64,000 bases of DNA. Origin: Actinocorallia sp039871655 (GTDB lineage: Bacteria > Actinomycetota > Actinomycetes > Streptosporangiales > Streptosporangiaceae). Of this stretch, positions 17,063-24,991 are shown in pieces; within the stretch, counting starts at the first letter, position 1; the number at the start of each line of letters is the position of its first letter. Where the stretch lies: assembly GCF_039871655.1 (NCBI RefSeq), contig NZ_JBDPLZ010000003.1:753941-817940 (forward strand). The letters run 5' to 3'. The notes under the pieces are model-generated. The model searched no databases, was not told where the DNA came from, and saw nothing but the letters and a program-made list of their open reading frames with translations. The translations under genes and the position numbers were made by a program.

Positions 17063-17863
17063 TTGCTCTGGAAAGACCTGACCGGGGCGACGATCCTCGA
17101 CCTCGCCCAGCCCATGCGGACCGGCATGCCGCAGTCACCGAACCATCCGCCGTTCCGCATGCTGCTGGAACGCCGCCACGGCGACATGGTCCGGGCCGAC
17201 GGAGGCTCCGCCGCCAACGAGATCATCATCACCGGAGGCCACGTCGGTACCCATGTCGACGCCCTCGCGCACGTCTCCCACGAGGGGCTGCTGCACGGAG
17301 GCGGGCCCGCGGTCTCCGACCACCGCGGCTTCGCCGAGATGGGCATCGACGACTTCCCGCCTTACGTCGGGCGGGGCGTGCTCCTGGACGTCGCCAAGGT
17401 CCACGGCGTGCCGGTGCTCCCCGCCGGATACGAGGTGACCGTCGAAGACCTGGAGAAGGCCGCCGACGGGCTGGACATCCGTCCCGGCGACGTGGTGCTC
17501 ATCGGCACCGGCTGGTCGCGGCACTGGGAGGACGGCGAGCGGTTCATCGGCGCCGAGGACGGCGTGCCGGGCCCCGGCGCGGCCGCGGGCAAGTGGCTGG
17601 CCGGGCTGGGCGTGCGCGCCGCGGGCGGCGAGACCATCGCCTTCGAGCACCTGGCGCCCGGCAAGGGCCACGCGCTGCTGCCGGTCCACCGCATCCTGCT
17701 GGTCGAGGCCGGCATCAACATCATCGAGACCATGCGGCTGCTGCCGCTGCTGGAGTCCGGCGCGCGGGAGTTCCTGCTGGTGCTCAACCCCTTGCCGATC
17801 GTCGGTGCCACCGGCGCACCCGTCCGCCCGCTCGCCGTCCTCCCGGCGGTGGCCGGTGAGTGA
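17063..17863 (+). CDS. Cyclase-family metal hydrolase (kynurenine formamidase-like)
   Basis: 266 residues with the HxGTHxDxxxH signature: H60-V-G-T-H64-V-D66-A-L-A-H70. Family members are Zn/Mn enzymes that hydrolyse N-formyl amides, cyclic amides or lactones (KynB, isatin hydrolase). A TTG at 17063 is the likely start; GAAAGG lies 12 bases upstream, so the exact start is uncertain. It overlaps the PrpD-like gene by 8 bases. In a tetrapyrrole pathway, opening a maleimide or lactam ring would fit the family chemistry (inference). Confidence 0.8.
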   Translation: MLWKDLTGATILDLAQPMRTGMPQSPNHPPFRMLLERRHGDMVRADGGSAANEIIITGGHVGTHVDALAHVSHEGLLHGGGPAVSDHRGFAEMGIDDFPPYVGRGVLLDVAKVHGVPVLPAGYEVTVEDLEKAADGLDIRPGDVVLIGTGWSRHWEDGERFIGAEDGVPGPGAAAGKWLAGLGVRAAGGETIAFEHLAPGKGHALLPVHRILLVEAGINIIETMRLLPLLESGAREFLLVLNPLPIVGATGAPVRPLAVLPAVAGE

Positions 17864-19271
17864 GCCCACCCAGGTGCAGACGCTGGCGGAGTTCGCCGTC
17901 CGCTGCCGGGACGAGGGAATCTCCGCCGAGGTCGCCCGGGACGTCTCCGAGCGCATCCTGGACGTCGTCGGCAACTGCCTGGCCGGACGCGCCGAGGAGA
18001 CCTCCGACACCGACCCCGGCAACGCCGTGCTGTCCACCGTGCGCGGCTGGGGCGAAGGCGGCACGGCCGAGGTGCTGGGCACCGGGCTGACCCTGCCCTC
18101 CCCCAACGCCGCCCTGGTCAACGGCACCTACGCGCACGCGCTGGACTTCGACGACACCCACCTCCCGTCGGTGCTGCACCCCAGCGCCTCGGTGGTCCCG
18201 GCGGCCCTGGCCGTCGCGCAGGAACGCGGCTCCTCCGGCGCCCACCTGCTGGCCGCCGTCGCCGCGGGCATCGAGATCTGCAACCGGCTGGGCATGGCCT
18301 CCTACGACCGGGAACTGCGCAACTCGGTCTTCTTCGAGAAGGGCCAGCACGCCACCTCCATCTGCGGCACGCTCGGCGCCGCCGCGGCGGCCGCGCTGCT
18401 GTACGGGCTGGACGCCCAGGGCGTCGCCTCGGCCGTCGGCATCGCCGCCAGCATGGGCTCGGGCGTCCTGGAGGCCAACCGCACCGGCGGCACCGTCAAG
18501 CGCATCCACTGCGGCTGGGCGGCGCACGGAGGCGTGGCCGCCGCGGGGTTCGCCGCCGCGGGGGTGACCGGCCCGCCGACCGTGCTGGAGGGCCGGTTCG
18601 GTTTCTTCCAGGCCTGGCTGGACGGCACGTACGACTCCTCCGCGCTGCTCGAAGGGCTGGGCGAACGCTGGGAGACCGTCCGGACGGTCTACAAGCCCTA
18701 CCCGACCAACCACTTCACCCACCCGGCCATCGACTGCGCGCTGGCACTGCGCGAACGCGGGCTCGACCCCGCCGACATCACGGCCATCGAGGCGGGCTTC
18801 CCCGCGCCGACGTTGCGCACCGTCGGCGAGCCCCCGGAGGAGAAGGCCAGGCCCCGTTCGGCCTACCACGCCAAGTTCTCCGGCCCGTTCACCATCGCCA
18901 CGGCGCTGCTGGGCGGCGGGGGCCTCGGCGTCTACCTGGACGACTTCGCCGACGGCGCGCACGAGGACCCCGAACGGCTCGCGCTGGCCGCCAAGGTGAC
19001 CTGCGTCGCCGACGAGAAGGCAAGTGACATCTTCCCCAACGCGTTCGCCGCGGTGCTGCGGGTGACCACCCGCGGCGGCTCCGTCCTGGAGCACCGCGTG
19101 GACTCCTCACGCGGCGGCCCCGGGCACCCGCTGTCCGCCGCCGACCTGCGGACCAAGTTCCTGCTCAACGCCGCCCGCGCCGTCCCGGGGGACCGGGCCG
19201 AGGCCCTGGCCCGGGCCGTCACGGCCCTCGCGGACAGCCCGCGGGTGGGGCCCCTCACGACGGGAGAATGA
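17856..19271 (+). CDS. MmgE/PrpD-family protein
   Basis: 471 residues of the family that includes 2-methylcitrate dehydratase, cis-aconitate decarboxylase and iminodisuccinate epimerase. Family landmarks are 'NAALVNGTYAHALDFDDTH', 'KRIHCGWAAHGGVAAA', 'FKPYPTNHFTHPAIDCA'-type (here YKPYPTNHFTHPAID) and 'YHAKFSGPFTIATALL'. GTG 17856 overlaps the cyclase stop. The exact reaction is not predictable; a methyl-substituted C4-C6 dicarboxylate would be expected from a pyrrole or propionate branch. Confidence 0.85.
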   Translation: MSEPTQVQTLAEFAVRCRDEGISAEVARDVSERILDVVGNCLAGRAEETSDTDPGNAVLSTVRGWGEGGTAEVLGTGLTLPSPNAALVNGTYAHALDFDDTHLPSVLHPSASVVPAALAVAQERGSSGAHLLAAVAAGIEICNRLGMASYDRELRNSVFFEKGQHATSICGTLGAAAAAALLYGLDAQGVASAVGIAASMGSGVLEANRTGGTVKRIHCGWAAHGGVAAAGFAAAGVTGPPTVLEGRFGFFQAWLDGTYDSSALLEGLGERWETVRTVYKPYPTNHFTHPAIDCALALRERGLDPADITAIEAGFPAPTLRTVGEPPEEKARPRSAYHAKFSGPFTIATALLGGGGLGVYLDDFADGAHEDPERLALAAKVTCVADEKASDIFPNAFAAVLRVTTRGGSVLEHRVDSSRGGPGHPLSAADLRTKFLLNAARAVPGDRAEALARAVTALADSPRVGPLTTGE

Positions 19272-19274
19272 CCT

Positions 19275-19982
19275 ATGGGAGCCCATCCCTACGGTTGGTG
19301 GATCATCCTCCACCTCGTATTGTTCGTCTTCTGGCTGGGCGGCGACCTGGGGGTCTACTACTCCAGTCGGTTCGTCATCAGACCGGACGTCACCCCGGCC
19401 GCCCGCAACACCGCGCTGAGCATCATGAGCGGCCTGGACCTCGGCCCGAAGATCTGCCTGGTGCTGTTCTTTCCCAGCGGCGTCACGCTCATGGCGATGG
19501 ACCCGCACGGCGCGAAACTGGCCGGCCACGACGTCTTCAGCTGGCCCCTGGTGGTGCTGACCTGGGTGTTCGCCTTCGGCTGGCTGGCCTCCACCATCGT
19601 CGACCACCGCACGCACGGCGGGTACCCGTGGGTGCGGCGGGCGGACTGGACGATCCGGATCGGGCTCATCGCCGTGCTGCTCGGCATGGCCGGCTACGCC
19701 TTCTTCGCCGCCGAGCCGTTCGGGGTCACCACCAACCCCAGGTGGCTCGCCGGGAAGATCTTCTTCTACGGGCTGGCGATCGCCTGCGGGCTGGGCATCC
19801 GGATCAAGCTGAGGCCGTTCGGCCCGGCCTGGGGCGGCCTGATGACGCGGGGCAGCACTCCCGAGACCGAGAACGCCATCAAGCGCTCGATCGACGGCAG
19901 TGTGCCCTACGTCCTGGGCATCTGGGGCAGCGTGCTCATCGCCGCCGCCCTGGGCGTGCTCAAGCCCGGCGCGAACCTTTAG
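19275..19982 (+). CDS. Integral membrane protein, CopD/DUF2269-like pattern
   Basis: 235 residues with five to six membrane helices (about 9-27, 53-73, 90-112, 128-147, 158-176, 205-225). The first helix has 'HLVLFVFWLGGDLGVYY', the His-x6-Trp-x-Gly pattern of CopD-like and DUF2269-like membrane proteins, which may bind copper or haem. It starts 3 bases after the PrpD-like gene, in the same operon. Role unknown; transport of a pathway compound is one possibility. Confidence 0.65.
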   Translation: MGAHPYGWWIILHLVLFVFWLGGDLGVYYSSRFVIRPDVTPAARNTALSIMSGLDLGPKICLVLFFPSGVTLMAMDPHGAKLAGHDVFSWPLVVLTWVFAFGWLASTIVDHRTHGGYPWVRRADWTIRIGLIAVLLGMAGYAFFAAEPFGVTTNPRWLAGKIFFYGLAIACGLGIRIKLRPFGPAWGGLMTRGSTPETENAIKRSIDGSVPYVLGIWGSVLIAAALGVLKPGANL

Positions 19983-19985
19983 GGG

Positions 19986-20792
19986 TCACCCGGGATGGCC
20001 GAGCTGGGCGGAGACCCGCGCCGCCGCGGCGAGCAGCAGCGGGGCGTACTCCTTGATGTGCGGCTTGAACCTGCTCAGCGGACCGGAGACGCTCAGCACG
20101 GCCAGCACCCTGCCGTCATGGTCGAAGACCGGGGCCGCGATCGAGGCGGCCCCTTCCTGGCGCTCGCCGAGCGAGGTGGCGTATCCGCGCTTGCGGATCA
20201 GCACCAGCTCGGCGCGCAGCGCGTCCTCCTCCACGATGGTCTTGTCCGTGAGCGGGGTCAGCGGGTGGCGGGCCAGGTAGCCGTCGACCTCGGCCTCGTC
20301 GAGGAAGGCGAGGAAGGCCTTGGAGGAGCTGCCCGCGTGCAGCGGGTAGGGGATGCCGAGGCTGACCTCCATCCGCAGCTCCTGGTTGGGCACCGCCTGG
20401 TCCACGTACATGCGGGTGTCGCCGCGGCGCACCGACAGCGTGGCGGTCTCCCCCGTCTGGCGCGACAGCAGCCGCAGTTCGGGGCCGACCATCGCGCGCA
20501 GGTCCATCCGGGCCATGTAGGCGCGGCCCAGCGAGATCGCGGCGTGTCCGAGCGCGTAGCGGCGGGTGACCGGATCGACGGTGATGAGCTCCTTGCTGCG
20601 CAGCGCGGTGAGGATGCGGTGAACGGCCGCCTTGGTCAGACCCAGCTCGGTGGCGATCTCCGTCACGCCGAGATCCGGCCGGGCGCTGCGCCCGAAGAGC
20701 AGCAGCACGTCCATGGCCCGTTCCACCGCGGCGATCGATCTGCTCTGGCCCTCGGTGGCCTCGTCGCCTTTGGTCGAAGCTGTCCTCGGCAC
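19986..20792 (-). CDS. IclR-family transcriptional regulator
   Basis: 268 residues. N-terminal winged helix about 20-85 (SIAAVERAMDVLLLFGRS...LGVTEIATELGLTKAAVHRILTALRSKELI), then the IclR effector domain about 95-265 (MYVDQAVPNQELRMEVSLG, 'LHAGSSSKAFLAFL', 'GYATSLGERQEGAASIAAPVFD'). GTG 20792 with GGAG about ten bases upstream. It is divergent from the flavin reductase operon; operators 5 and 6 lie between. It is the only regulator inside the 6-42 kb locus and is the best candidate to bind all eight GTTTC-N7-GAAAC sites, including its own promoter. Confidence 0.9.
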   Translation of the reverse strand: MPRTASTKGDEATEGQSRSIAAVERAMDVLLLFGRSARPDLGVTEIATELGLTKAAVHRILTALRSKELITVDPVTRRYALGHAAISLGRAYMARMDLRAMVGPELRLLSRQTGETATLSVRRGDTRMYVDQAVPNQELRMEVSLGIPYPLHAGSSSKAFLAFLDEAEVDGYLARHPLTPLTDKTIVEEDALRAELVLIRKRGYATSLGERQEGAASIAAPVFDHDGRVLAVLSVSGPLSRFKPHIKEYAPLLLAAAARVSAQLGHPG

Positions 20793-20841
20793 GGTTTCGC
20801 CTCTCCTGAAGTGGTCCGACGGAAGCAGTCTAAGGCACCAC

Positions 20842-20870
20842 GTTTCACTACGGGAAACATCTCTGGAAAC
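20842..20870 (-). promoter_or_regulatory. IclR-type operator 5 (autoregulation)
   Basis: GTTTC-ACTACGG-GAAAC at 20842-20858, a perfect core, followed by a further GAAAC half-site at 20866-20870. It ends 50 bases from the IclR start codon. Confidence 0.8.
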
Positions 20871-20873
20871 GCA

Positions 20874-20902
20874 TTGACACCCCATCGAGGGCGTTGTTAC
20901 CT
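20874..20902 (+). promoter_or_regulatory. Probable promoter of the flavin reductase operon
   Basis: TTGACA at 20874-20879 and TTACCT at 20897-20902 are separated by 17 bases. Transcription would begin near 20909, right at operator 6, consistent with repression by steric block. Confidence 0.6.
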
Positions 20903-20907
20903 TCTGC

Positions 20908-20932
20908 GGGACAGTGTTTCCATATGCGAAAC
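20908..20932 (+). promoter_or_regulatory. IclR-type operator 6
   Basis: GGGAC-AGT-GTTTC-CATATGC-GAAAC, with a perfect core at 20916-20932, 13 bases before the GTG of the flavin reductase fusion. Confidence 0.82.
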
Positions 20933-20945
20933 GAGGGGGGCTCAG

Positions 20946-22145
20946 GTGGCGGTCGACGCCGAGACCTTCAAATCCGTGCTCGGGCAGTGGCCCACCGGGG
21001 TCGTCCTGGTCACCACGGTCGCCGGGGACGTCTGGCACGGCATGACCGCCAGTTCGTTCTCCAGCGTCAGCCTCGATCCTCCGCTGGTACTGGTCTGCCT
21101 GGACACCAGGCTCTACAGCCACCGGCTGATCTCCGACAGCGGCAGGTTCGGCATCAGCATCCTCGGCCGGGACCAGGCCGAACTCGGCCTGCGCTTCGCC
21201 GGCCGGCTGTCCCCCGCCGAGCGCTTCGAGGGACAGGAGTGGCTGACCCCCGAGACGGGCGCGCCCGTGCTGGCCAACGCGCTCGGCTGGCTGGACTGCC
21301 GGGTCGCGCACGCCTATCCGGGCGGGGACCACACGATCTTCGTCGGCGAGGTGCTCGCCGCCGACACCCCGCGCGCCACCGGCCCGCTGCTGTTCCACTC
21401 CCGCAACTGGGGCCAGCTCGCCGACCCGCTGCCCGACCGGATCGCCCTGGCCGACACCGGGCTGGCCGAGGCGCTGGAACGCCGCGGCCTCGAGGCCGGG
21501 CCGCTGCTGGGGGCGGTGCGGGACGCCGGAGTGCGCACCAGGGTGCGTGAGGACGAGCCGGGCAAGGCCGGCTCCGTCCTGCTGGACTCCCCCGCCGGGC
21601 CCGCGCCGGGGCCCGGCGGGGTGATCGAATTCCGCCACCGGGACGCCGGGACGGCGGAGTCGATGGCCGCCGCGGCCCGCGCCGCGGGCTGCGCGGCGGT
21701 CGGGCGGGTGCCCGACGCGTTCTCCCCCGACCGGAGGGAGGAGACGCTGACCGCGATCGGCGAACTGGTCTCGGCCGGCTGTGACGAGATCGCGCTGGAC
21801 GAGGGCGACGAGCCCGCCTCCCCGCTGTCGGTGCGCGAGATCCTGTGCGACGCCGTCCCCCTGGCCGGAGAGGTCCCGGTGCGGGTCCGGCTGACCGACC
21901 GGGCCGGGCTCGGCCTGGCCAACGCCCTGACCGCGATGAAGAGCGGGGTCCGGCACTTCGACGTGACCCTCGGCGGGCTCGACGACGGGCTGTGCTCGCT
22001 CGACCTGCTCTTCCTCGCCTCCCGGCTCGGGGTCGACGGGCCCGCCGACCGGGACGCCCTGGCCGCGGCCGCGGCCGAGCTGGAGACGGCCTGCGGCACC
22101 CCCCTTCCCAGCCGCACCCACCGACCGGGAAGGACGGCTTCTTGA
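20946..22145 (+). CDS. Flavin reductase fused to an HMG-CoA-lyase-like domain
   Basis: 399 residues. Residues about 5-160 are a flavin reductase (HpaC-type) domain: FKSVLGQWPTGVVLVTT, GMTASSFSSVSLDPPLVLVCL, HTIFVGEV. It would supply reduced FMN/FAD. Residues about 220-390 resemble part of an HMGL/pyruvate-carboxyltransferase TIM barrel: 'SAGCDEIALDEGDE', 'VRVRLTDRAGLGLANALTAMKSGVRHFDVTLGGL'. The metal-binding HxH of true lyases is not visible (R-x-T instead), so catalysis by that half is doubtful. It heads an operon with an acyl-CoA-dehydrogenase-fold protein that may be its flavin-using partner. Confidence 0.8.
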   Translation: MAVDAETFKSVLGQWPTGVVLVTTVAGDVWHGMTASSFSSVSLDPPLVLVCLDTRLYSHRLISDSGRFGISILGRDQAELGLRFAGRLSPAERFEGQEWLTPETGAPVLANALGWLDCRVAHAYPGGDHTIFVGEVLAADTPRATGPLLFHSRNWGQLADPLPDRIALADTGLAEALERRGLEAGPLLGAVRDAGVRTRVREDEPGKAGSVLLDSPAGPAPGPGGVIEFRHRDAGTAESMAAAARAAGCAAVGRVPDAFSPDRREETLTAIGELVSAGCDEIALDEGDEPASPLSVREILCDAVPLAGEVPVRVRLTDRAGLGLANALTAMKSGVRHFDVTLGGLDDGLCSLDLLFLASRLGVDGPADRDALAAAAAELETACGTPLPSRTHRPGRTAS

Positions 22146-22268
22146 TCCCCTCCCCGCCCCCGGGCGGGGCTTCCGCGGTCGCCGGCCGGGGCCTCCCGCC
22201 GACCGCCGTACATATCTGCGATCCCTCCCCCGGGTGAAGCCGGGGGTCCCCATGCTCGAGGAGTTCCG
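22146..22268. repeat. Gap with two GC-rich hairpins, possible IS200/IS605 end scar
   Basis: CGCCCCCGGGCGGGG-type (22156-22172) and CCCCCGGGTGAAGCCGGGGG (22226-22245) hairpins lie in an otherwise non-coding 123-base gap inside the operon. The second, read on the minus strand as CCCCCGGCTTCACCCGGGGG, resembles the right end/omega-RNA 3' stem of actinobacterial IS200/IS605 elements. No transposase or TnpB gene remains. It may act as an attenuating hairpin between flavin reductase and the next gene. Confidence 0.35.
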
Positions 22269-23537
22269 ATGACACTGATCGCCGAACGGCTGCTGACCAA
22301 GCTCACCGACGCCGAACGCGCCCGGATGGAGCGTGTGGAGTCCGTGCTGCCCGCGCTGCGCGAGGCCGCCGCCAAGGCCGACGAGACAGGGGAGTTCCCC
22401 ATCGGCCACATCGCGCTGATGCGCGAGGCCGGGCTGCTCGGCCTGATCATCCCCGAGGAGTTCGGCGGACTGGGCGGCGGACTGCGCGACCTGGCCGGGG
22501 CGACCTTCACCCTCGGCTCGGCCTGCCCTTCCACCGCGCTGGCCTACTTCTTCCACAACACCAGCGCCTCGCGCGGCCTGCTGCCGCTGGAGGCCATCGA
22601 GGCCGGCCTGTTCTCCGCCGACGAGGTCCCGGTCGTCGACGCCTTCGCCCGCCGCCTGCTCACCAAGATGGCCGGGGGCACCTGGCTGGCCAACTTCGCC
22701 TCCGAGGAGGTCAAGAGCTCCAGCGCCAACATCGCCATCGCCACCGTCGCCTCCCCCGTCGAGGGAGGCTGGTCCCTGAGCGGCGTCAAGTCCTTCGGCT
22801 GCGCCACCGGCGTCGCCGACTACTACCTGGTCACCGCCAAGGTCGACGGCACCACCGACGCCGACGGCCTGGCCCTGTTCCTGGTCGGCCGCGACTACGA
22901 GGGCGTCACCAACCGGCCCAAGTGGAACGGCCTGGGCATGCGCGCCTCCGCCAACGACGGCATCATCATGGAGAACGTCTTCGTCCCCGCCGAGGACTCC
23001 CTGACCGTGCCCGGCTCGTTCGTGAAGATGCTGCAGATGAGCCGCGGCAGCTTCGTGGGCAACCAGCTGGCCATCATGGCCACCTACCTGGGCGCCGCCC
23101 AGAACGTCTACGACTACGCGCTGGAGCGCACCACCGGCAAGACCTTCGCCGACACCGGCAAGACCATCGCCAGCTCCCCCATGCACCAGGTCATCATCGG
23201 CAACATGGCCGAGCGCCTGGAGACCGCCTACCTGTGGATCCGCCGGCAGATCGAGCTGGAGACCTCCGAGCCTCCGCTCCTGCCCAAGTCCGAGGTCTAC
23301 AAGCAGTGGCGCATCGCCAAGGGCGACATCTCCGAGGCCTGCTTCCAGGTCGCGCTCGGCGCGCTCAAGGCCTGCGGCACCTCCGCCGCCACCATGGACG
23401 GCGTCATCGGCCGCACCCTGCGCGACCTCGCGATGGCTCTGGTGATGACCTTCCCGGCCGAGCGCGGCAGACTGGAGGCCGCGTCGATGATCACCCAGGA
23501 CAAGGAGAACGAGTTGTTCGCGAGCGTGAACTCGTGA
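22269..23537 (+). CDS. Acyl-CoA dehydrogenase-fold flavoprotein
   Basis: 422 residues. N-terminal helical domain to about 120, middle beta domain (WSLSGVKSFGCATGVADYYLV, 'RPKWNGLGMRASANDGIIMENVFVP'), C-terminal helical bundle ('CGTSAATMDGVIGRTLRDLAMALVMTFPAERGRL'). It could be an acyl-CoA dehydrogenase, for example in phytenoyl-CoA oxidation. Alternatively it could be a DszC-like monooxygenase of the same fold, which would use reduced flavin from the reductase encoded just upstream. GAGGAG precedes the ATG. Its stop overlaps the ALDH start. Confidence 0.82.
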   Translation: MTLIAERLLTKLTDAERARMERVESVLPALREAAAKADETGEFPIGHIALMREAGLLGLIIPEEFGGLGGGLRDLAGATFTLGSACPSTALAYFFHNTSASRGLLPLEAIEAGLFSADEVPVVDAFARRLLTKMAGGTWLANFASEEVKSSSANIAIATVASPVEGGWSLSGVKSFGCATGVADYYLVTAKVDGTTDADGLALFLVGRDYEGVTNRPKWNGLGMRASANDGIIMENVFVPAEDSLTVPGSFVKMLQMSRGSFVGNQLAIMATYLGAAQNVYDYALERTTGKTFADTGKTIASSPMHQVIIGNMAERLETAYLWIRRQIELETSEPPLLPKSEVYKQWRIAKGDISEACFQVALGALKACGTSAATMDGVIGRTLRDLAMALVMTFPAERGRLEAASMITQDKENELFASVNS

Positions 23538-24991
23538 AGGTCCCCGAACCCCGCGACCTCGTCGCCGGAACGTGGGAACCAGCCGGCGACGCCCTCGACC
23601 TGATCCTGGAGAACCCCGCCACCGGCGAGGCGCTCGGTCCCGCCGCCGCCAGCTCCGCCGAGCGGGTGGAGCAGGCCCTGGCCGCGGCGGACGCCGTGGC
23701 CGGGCGGTGGGCCGCGACCTCCGTCTCCGAGCGCGCCTCGATCCTGGAGGCCGTCGCGGCGGCGCTCGAGCCGAAGGTCGCCGAGATCGCCGCGCTGGAG
23801 TCGTTCGCCACCGGCGTGCCGATCCGGCAGACCCTGCCGCTCGGCATGATCGTCACCGGCTCGTTCCTGCTGGCCGCCGGGCAGCTGCGCGAGGGCTGGC
23901 TGACCCGAACGCTGGAGCGCGAGGACGGCAACCTCACCGAGGTGGAGCTGCTGCCCTGGGGACCGGCGTTGTGCCTGACCGCCTGGAACGCGCCGGCGCC
24001 CACCGGCGCACACAAGATCGCCAACGCGCTGGCGGCCGGCTGCCCCGTGCTGTACAAGGCCAGCGAGTACGCCCCCTACGGCAGCCAGCTGATGGCCGAG
24101 GTCATCGACGAGGCGCTGCGCGCCCAGGGCGTCCCGGACGGGGTCTTCCAGTTCCTGCACGGCGGCCCCGGCGTCGGCGGGACGATGGTCAACGACCCGC
24201 GGGTCCGCGCTGTCTCCTTCACCGGCGGCGCCAAGGGCGGGCAGGCCATCGCCGCCGCCTGCGCCACCGGGCACAAGCCGGCGCAGCTGGAGCTGGGCGG
24301 CAACAACCCTCTGGTGGTGCTGGCCGACTCCGACGTCGACGTCGCGGCCCGCGGTGTCGTCGACCTGCTGACCACGCTCAACGGCCAGTGGTGCCGGGCG
24401 CTCGGCCGGCTGATCGTGCCCGCCGAGATGGAGGAGGAGCTCGTCGCCGCGGTCGTCGCGCGGCTGGGCACCCTCAAGGCGGGCGACCCGCTGTCGGAGG
24501 ACACCGACTACGGGCCGCTGGTGCACTCCCGGCACCGGGACCTCGTCGCCTCCCAGCGGGACGCGCTCGGCGGCACCGCGCACACCGGCACGAAGGTCCC
24601 CGAGGGCACCAACCACCTGGCTCCGGCGCTGGTCACCGGCGTCCCCGCCGAGCGGGCCGTGGAGGAGATCTTCGGCCCGGTCGCGACCGTCCACCCCTAC
24701 ACCTCGGTCGACGAGGCCGTGGCGCTGGCCAACGGCACCGTCTACGGGCTCGAGGCGTACGTGTTCGGCGCCGACACCGGGCAGGCGCTGGCCGTCGCCC
24801 GCCGGATCCGCGCGGGCGAGGTGAAGGTGAACGGGTCCAGCATCATGAGCCTGCACCTGTTCGCCCCGCGCCCGGCCTGGGGCCACTCGGGCCTGGGCGA
24901 GGAGGGCACCGCCGAGACGCTGCGCTTCTTCACCAACCCCAGGGTCGTGGGCGTGGAGAACGGCTTCGCCCTGCACTCCCGGGAGGCGTGA
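23534..24991 (+). CDS. Aldehyde dehydrogenase
   Basis: 485 residues of the NAD(P)-dependent ALDH superfamily. Catalytic Cys lies in 'LNGQWCRALGRLIV' (near 290) and general-base Glu in 'AQLELGGNNPLVV' (near 253); the cofactor region is 'LPWGPALCLTAWNAP'. The GTG start overlaps the preceding stop, and the stop shares a base with the next ATG. It oxidises an aldehyde to an acid; the substrate is unknown. The locus has a second ALDH, suggesting two aldehyde steps. Confidence 0.9.
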   Translation: MKVPEPRDLVAGTWEPAGDALDLILENPATGEALGPAAASSAERVEQALAAADAVAGRWAATSVSERASILEAVAAALEPKVAEIAALESFATGVPIRQTLPLGMIVTGSFLLAAGQLREGWLTRTLEREDGNLTEVELLPWGPALCLTAWNAPAPTGAHKIANALAAGCPVLYKASEYAPYGSQLMAEVIDEALRAQGVPDGVFQFLHGGPGVGGTMVNDPRVRAVSFTGGAKGGQAIAAACATGHKPAQLELGGNNPLVVLADSDVDVAARGVVDLLTTLNGQWCRALGRLIVPAEMEEELVAAVVARLGTLKAGDPLSEDTDYGPLVHSRHRDLVASQRDALGGTAHTGTKVPEGTNHLAPALVTGVPAERAVEEIFGPVATVHPYTSVDEAVALANGTVYGLEAYVFGADTGQALAVARRIRAGEVKVNGSSIMSLHLFAPRPAWGHSGLGEEGTAETLRFFTNPRVVGVENGFALHSREA

